Source of the DNA: JBBQAA01 sp038276395
GTDB taxonomy: Bacteria > Actinomycetota > Thermoleophilia > Solirubrobacterales > Solirubrobacteraceae
NCBI GenBank assembly: GCA_038276395.1
Contig: JBBQAA010000024.1
Location: forward strand, 1-7,384
Reading direction: 5' to 3'
DNA: 7,384 bases
Shown here: piece after piece, positions 5,047-7,384 of the stretch
Numbering within the stretch: the first letter of the stretch is position 1
How the letters are laid out: the number at the start of each line of letters is the position of its first letter
Translations under genes and position numbers: made by a program
Notes under the pieces: model-generated
Database searches by the model: none
Seen by the model: the letters and a program-made list of their open reading frames with translations, nothing else
What the model was told of the DNA's origin: nothing

Positions 5047-5996
5047 CGCTCCTCCCCCGTGCGCGCCAGGTGCAGGCGCTCGACGCCGAGGGCCCAGCCG
5101 ACGGCGGGCAGTGGGCGCCCGAACCAGCCGATGAGGTCGTCGTAGCGCCCGCCGCCGCCCAGCGGTACCCCGACGGCCGGGTCGTAGACCTCGAACACCG
5201 CCCCGGTGTAGTAGCCGAGGGAGCGCACGAGCCCGAGATCGAGGATGACGCGCGCCCGCGCCGTCTCCGGCAGCACGTCGAGGACCTGCTCGAGCCCTCG
5301 CGCCGCGGGGCCGAGCCCGGCGAGCACCTCGCGCCCGCCGCGGAGCTGCGTGACCCGCCCGATGAGCGCGGCGTCCTGCGCGGGCAGGCCGAGCGCGGCG
5401 ACCTCCCGCTCGAGCCCGACGAAGTCCCGCGTGGCCAGCTCGTGCAGGAGCGGCGCGCGGCGCTCCTCGGCCACGCCCGCGGCGTCGAGCAGGCGCGGGA
5501 GCACCGAGGCGTCCCCGAGGCCGATGCGGTAGTCGGCCAGGCCGGCGGCGTCGAGCGCGGCGCACAGGACGGTCAGGGCCTCGACCGTGCCCTCCGGCGC
5601 GGGTGCGCCGACGAGCTCGATCCCCGCCTGCAGGAACTCCCGCGGCTGCCCGCGCTGCGGGCGCACGCCGCGGTAGGCGTTGGCCAGGTAGGAGAACCGC
5701 AGCGGCGGCGGCGCCGTGGGGTAGCGCGTGGCCACGAGGCGCGCGATCGGCACCGTCATGTCCGAGCGCAGGACGAGGACGTCCCCCTGCTCGTCGAAGA
5801 GCCGGTAGGCGGGCCGCGCGCCACCCGCCATCCGCGCGGGCATCGAGGCCTCGTACTCGAGCGCGGGGGTCGAGACCTCGCCGTACCCGCGCTCTGCGAG
5901 CGTCTCGCGGATCGCGTCGGTGATCGCGCGCAGCTCGCGCATCTCGTCGGGCAGGATGTCCCGCGTGCCCGAGGGCAGCGCGCCGGAGCCGGGCAC
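5043..5996 (-). CDS. hisZ: HisZ, regulatory subunit of ATP phosphoribosyltransferase
   Basis: HisZ is a catalytically retired relative of histidyl-tRNA synthetase that assembles with short HisG, activates it and carries the histidine feedback site. With the start used here the product is 317 aa. In order it has SGTRDILPDE (9-18), RGYGEVSTPALE (36-47, class II motif 1), LRSDMTVPIAR (76-86, where HisRS has LRPEGT), QPREFLQAGIELVG (117-130, motif 2), RSLGYYTGAVFEVY (258-271), GGGGRYDDL (280-288) and VGWALGVERL (299-308, motif 3). It ends soon after motif 3, without the anticodon-binding domain of a true HisRS. Start: GTG 5996 has a GGAGGG site at 6000-6005 and gives an N-terminus of family-like length. 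ATG 6035 (330 aa) and GTG 6065 are in frame but would add Gly-rich residues or translate through a palindrome. Confidence 0.92.
   Translation of the reverse strand: MPGSGALPSGTRDILPDEMRELRAITDAIRETLAERGYGEVSTPALEYEASMPARMAGGARPAYRLFDEQGDVLVLRSDMTVPIARLVATRYPTAPPPLRFSYLANAYRGVRPQRGQPREFLQAGIELVGAPAPEGTVEALTVLCAALDAAGLADYRIGLGDASVLPRLLDAAGVAEERRAPLLHELATRDFVGLEREVAALGLPAQDAALIGRVTQLRGGREVLAGLGPAARGLEQVLDVLPETARARVILDLGLVRSLGYYTGAVFEVYDPAVGVPLGGGGRYDDLIGWFGRPLPAVGWALGVERLHLARTGEER
5049..5058 (-). promoter_or_regulatory. Ribosome binding site of hisG
   Basis: GGGGGAGGAG ends two bases before the hisG GTG and lies within the last codons of hisZ. It is the strongest Shine-Dalgarno-like sequence in the operon and decides the hisG start. 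It may give HisG initiation of its own beyond coupling to hisZ. Confidence 0.65.
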
Positions 5997-5999
5997 CGT

Positions 6000-6005
6000 C
6001 CCTCC
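6000..6005 (-). promoter_or_regulatory. Ribosome binding site favouring the GTG 5996 start of hisZ
   Basis: GGAGGG ends three bases before GTG 5996. The spacing is short but usable. Neither of the two upstream in-frame starts has a comparable site: ATG 6035 has only AGGA touching the codon, and GTG 6065 has none. Confidence 0.4.
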
Positions 6006-6027
6006 GCCCAAACCCCCCGCGGGGCGG
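6004..6027. repeat. Inverted repeat near the hisZ start
   Basis: CCGCCC at 6004-6009 pairs with GGGCGG at 6022-6027 around a 12-nt GC-rich loop. Together with the larger palindrome at 6037-6062 it makes two potential hairpins between murA and the favoured hisZ start. The base composition makes a chance 6-bp arm plausible. Confidence 0.35.
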
Positions 6028-6036
6028 GAGCTCATT

Positions 6037-6062
6037 CCTGAGCGGGGACTGTCCCCCTCAGG
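6037..6062. repeat. 26-nt near-perfect palindrome between murA and hisZ
   Basis: The left arm is CCTGAGCGGGGAC and the right arm TGTCCCCCTCAGG. Eleven of the 13 symmetric pairs are complementary; the exceptions are an internal C-C mismatch and the central CT. It lies entirely between the murA stop (6068) and the hisZ ATG at 6035. It could form an RNA hairpin acting as an attenuator or transcript-processing site, bind a dimeric regulator, or be one copy of a dispersed palindromic (REP-like) element. There is no T tract, so it is not a classical intrinsic terminator. Which of these applies cannot be told from one copy. Confidence 0.75.
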
Positions 6063-6067
6063 CACGG

Positions 6068-7366
6068 TCAGACACCGGCGGGTTCCGTGGCCACGCGCTC
6101 GATGCGCGCGCCCAGGGCCCGGAGCCGCTCGTCGATCCGCTCGTAGCCGCGGTCGATCTCGCGGATGTTGCCGATCTCCGTCGTGCCCTCCGCACAGCAG
6201 GCGGCGATGACCATCGCCATCCCGGCGCGGATGTCGGGCGAGGCCACGCGCGCGCCGCGCAGGCGCGAGGGGCCGGTGACGATCGCCCGGTGCGGGTCGC
6301 AGAGGATGATGTTCGCGCCCATCGAGACGAGCTTGTCCGTGAACACGAGCCGGTTCTCGAACATCCACTCGTGCACGAGCACCGTGCCCTCGACCTGCGT
6401 GGCGAGCGCGGTGGCGATCGACGTGAGGTCGGCGGGGAAGGCGGGCCACGGGCCGTCCTGGAGCTTGGCCGTGAAGTCCCCGACGTCGCGCGAGGCGATG
6501 AGCTTCTGGCCGCCGGGCACGATCACGTCCGGCCCCTCGAGCTCCGAGCGCAGTCCGAGGCGGGCGAAGGCGAGGCGGATCATCCGCAGGTCGTCGGGGA
6601 CCGTGTCCTTGATGCGGATCTCCCCGCCGGTCACGCCGGCCAGGGCCATGAACGTGCCGATCTCGATGTGGTCGGCGGAGACACGGTGATCGCAGCCGTG
6701 GAGCTCGGCGGCGCCGTGGACGCGCACGACGTTCGAGCCGATCCCCTCGATCCGCGCGCCCATGGCCTCGAGCATCCGCGCGAGGTCCTGGACGTGGGGC
6801 TCGCAGGCGGCGTTCCCGATGACGGTCTCCCCCGGGGTCAGCGCGGCGGCCATGAGGGCGTTCTCCGTGGCCATGACCGACGGCTCGTCCATGAAGAACT
6901 CGCAGGCGGTGAGGCCGTGCGGGGCCTCGATGACGAGATCCCGGGCGGGCTCGACGTGCGCCCCGAGCGCGCGAAAGGCGTCGAGGTGGGGATCGAGCCG
7001 GCGGCGCCCGATGACGTCCCCGCCGGGCGGCGGCATGACGGCGCGGCCGAAGCGCGCGAGCAGCGGCCCGGCGAGCAGGAAGGAGGCGCGGATCCGCTCC
7101 GAGAGGCCGCGGTCGACCTCGTGGCCGAGCACGTGGGCCGCGTTCAGCGCCAGGTCGTGGTCGCTGAGCCAATCCACCGAGACGCCGAGGTCCCGCAGCA
7201 GCGCGAGCATGAACTCGACGTCGCGGATGCGCGGCACGTTGCGCACGACGACCTCCTCCTCGGTCAGGAGGACGGCGGCGAGGATGGGCAGGGCCCCGTT
7301 CTTGTTACCGGCGGGGACGACGGTGCCGGAGAGCGGGACGCCGCCTTCGATGACGAACTTCTCCAT
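6068..7366 (-). CDS. murA: MurA, UDP-GlcNAc enolpyruvyl transferase, Asp-type
   Basis: MurA transfers enolpyruvate from PEP to UDP-GlcNAc, the first committed step of peptidoglycan synthesis, in the cytoplasm. The product is 432 aa, near the family norm of 420-430, with two EPSP-synthase-like domains. PAGNKNGALPIL (18-29) has the conserved Lys22; RIRASFLLAGPLLARFG (91-107) follows; WPAFPADL (307-314) has the active-site Asp313; IDRGYERID (404-412) holds the conserved Arg406. In the catalytic loop PPGGDVIGRRRLD the position of E. coli Cys115 is Asp117. Asp here is known from M. tuberculosis and some other bacteria and gives intrinsic fosfomycin resistance. The start ATG 7366 is followed by the normal MEKFVIEGG; no clear Shine-Dalgarno is visible in the 18 bases before the window edge. 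The promoter of the operon is probably beyond the edge. Confidence 0.96.
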   Translation of the reverse strand: MEKFVIEGGVPLSGTVVPAGNKNGALPILAAVLLTEEEVVVRNVPRIRDVEFMLALLRDLGVSVDWLSDHDLALNAAHVLGHEVDRGLSERIRASFLLAGPLLARFGRAVMPPPGGDVIGRRRLDPHLDAFRALGAHVEPARDLVIEAPHGLTACEFFMDEPSVMATENALMAAALTPGETVIGNAACEPHVQDLARMLEAMGARIEGIGSNVVRVHGAAELHGCDHRVSADHIEIGTFMALAGVTGGEIRIKDTVPDDLRMIRLAFARLGLRSELEGPDVIVPGGQKLIASRDVGDFTAKLQDGPWPAFPADLTSIATALATQVEGTVLVHEWMFENRLVFTDKLVSMGANIILCDPHRAIVTGPSRLRGARVASPDIRAGMAMVIAACCAEGTTEIGNIREIDRGYERIDERLRALGARIERVATEPAGV

Positions 7367-7384
7367 GACGGCGGGAGGCGCGGC

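Noticed and set aside
5043..5996. Annotation as histidyl-tRNA synthetase (hisS)
   Set aside because: The protein ends after motif 3 without an anticodon-binding domain, has LRSDMTVPIAR in place of the LRPEGT loop, and is coupled to short hisG.
5043..7172. A single 709-residue reading frame covering hisZ and most of murA
   Set aside because: The upstream part is an Arg-rich shadow of murA; only the part from the hisZ start shows HisZ motifs. Not a fusion protein.

Overview
This window is very GC-rich and looks like the chromosome of a deep-branching actinobacterium, probably of the Thermoleophilia/Rubrobacteria kind. The reasons are the base composition, an Asp-type MurA, and a short HisG paired with HisZ (Actinomycetia such as Mycobacterium usually carry the long HisG without HisZ). 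The lineage is an inference from gene content; no marker gene fixes it.

Left part, 1-984: a CRISPR array with 14 repeats of 36 nt and 13 complete spacers of 35-37 nt. It is cut by the left window edge, so its leader, first spacers and any cas genes lie outside. The repeat has a perfect 8-bp stem, an ATCC loop and a GTTGAAGC 3' end, which suggests that the + strand gives the crRNA. A two-spacer block is duplicated: bases 1-118 are identical to 144-261. The last repeat carries a substitution, which fits a leader-distal end at 984.

Spacer region between array and operon, 985-1250: no intact gene is evident. Next to the array is a short + strand reading frame of unknown identity. Next to hisA, on the - strand, is what looks like the first codons and signal peptide of a secreted protein, put out of frame by a third copy of a 5-bp tandem repeat.

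Right part, 1251-7384: a compact - strand operon transcribed right to left: murA, hisZ, hisG, hisD, hisB, hisH, hisA. Stop and start codons overlap by 4 nt at four of the five his junctions and by 11 nt at hisG/hisD, so translational coupling is likely. The only gap is between murA and hisZ, and it holds a 26-nt near-perfect palindrome. The his genes encode step 1 (HisG with HisZ), HisA, the glutaminase half of the IGP synthase (HisH), the dehydratase (HisB) and the last two oxidations (HisD). hisF, hisI/hisE, hisC and the histidinol-phosphate phosphatase are not in the window; the place after hisA where hisF often follows holds the gene remnants and the array. MurA starts peptidoglycan synthesis and has Asp in place of the catalytic-loop Cys that fosfomycin attacks.

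I find no new gene system here. The points most worth a second look are the spacer-block duplication, the frameshifted signal-peptide remnant, the murA-hisZ palindrome and the Cys-to-Asp MurA.
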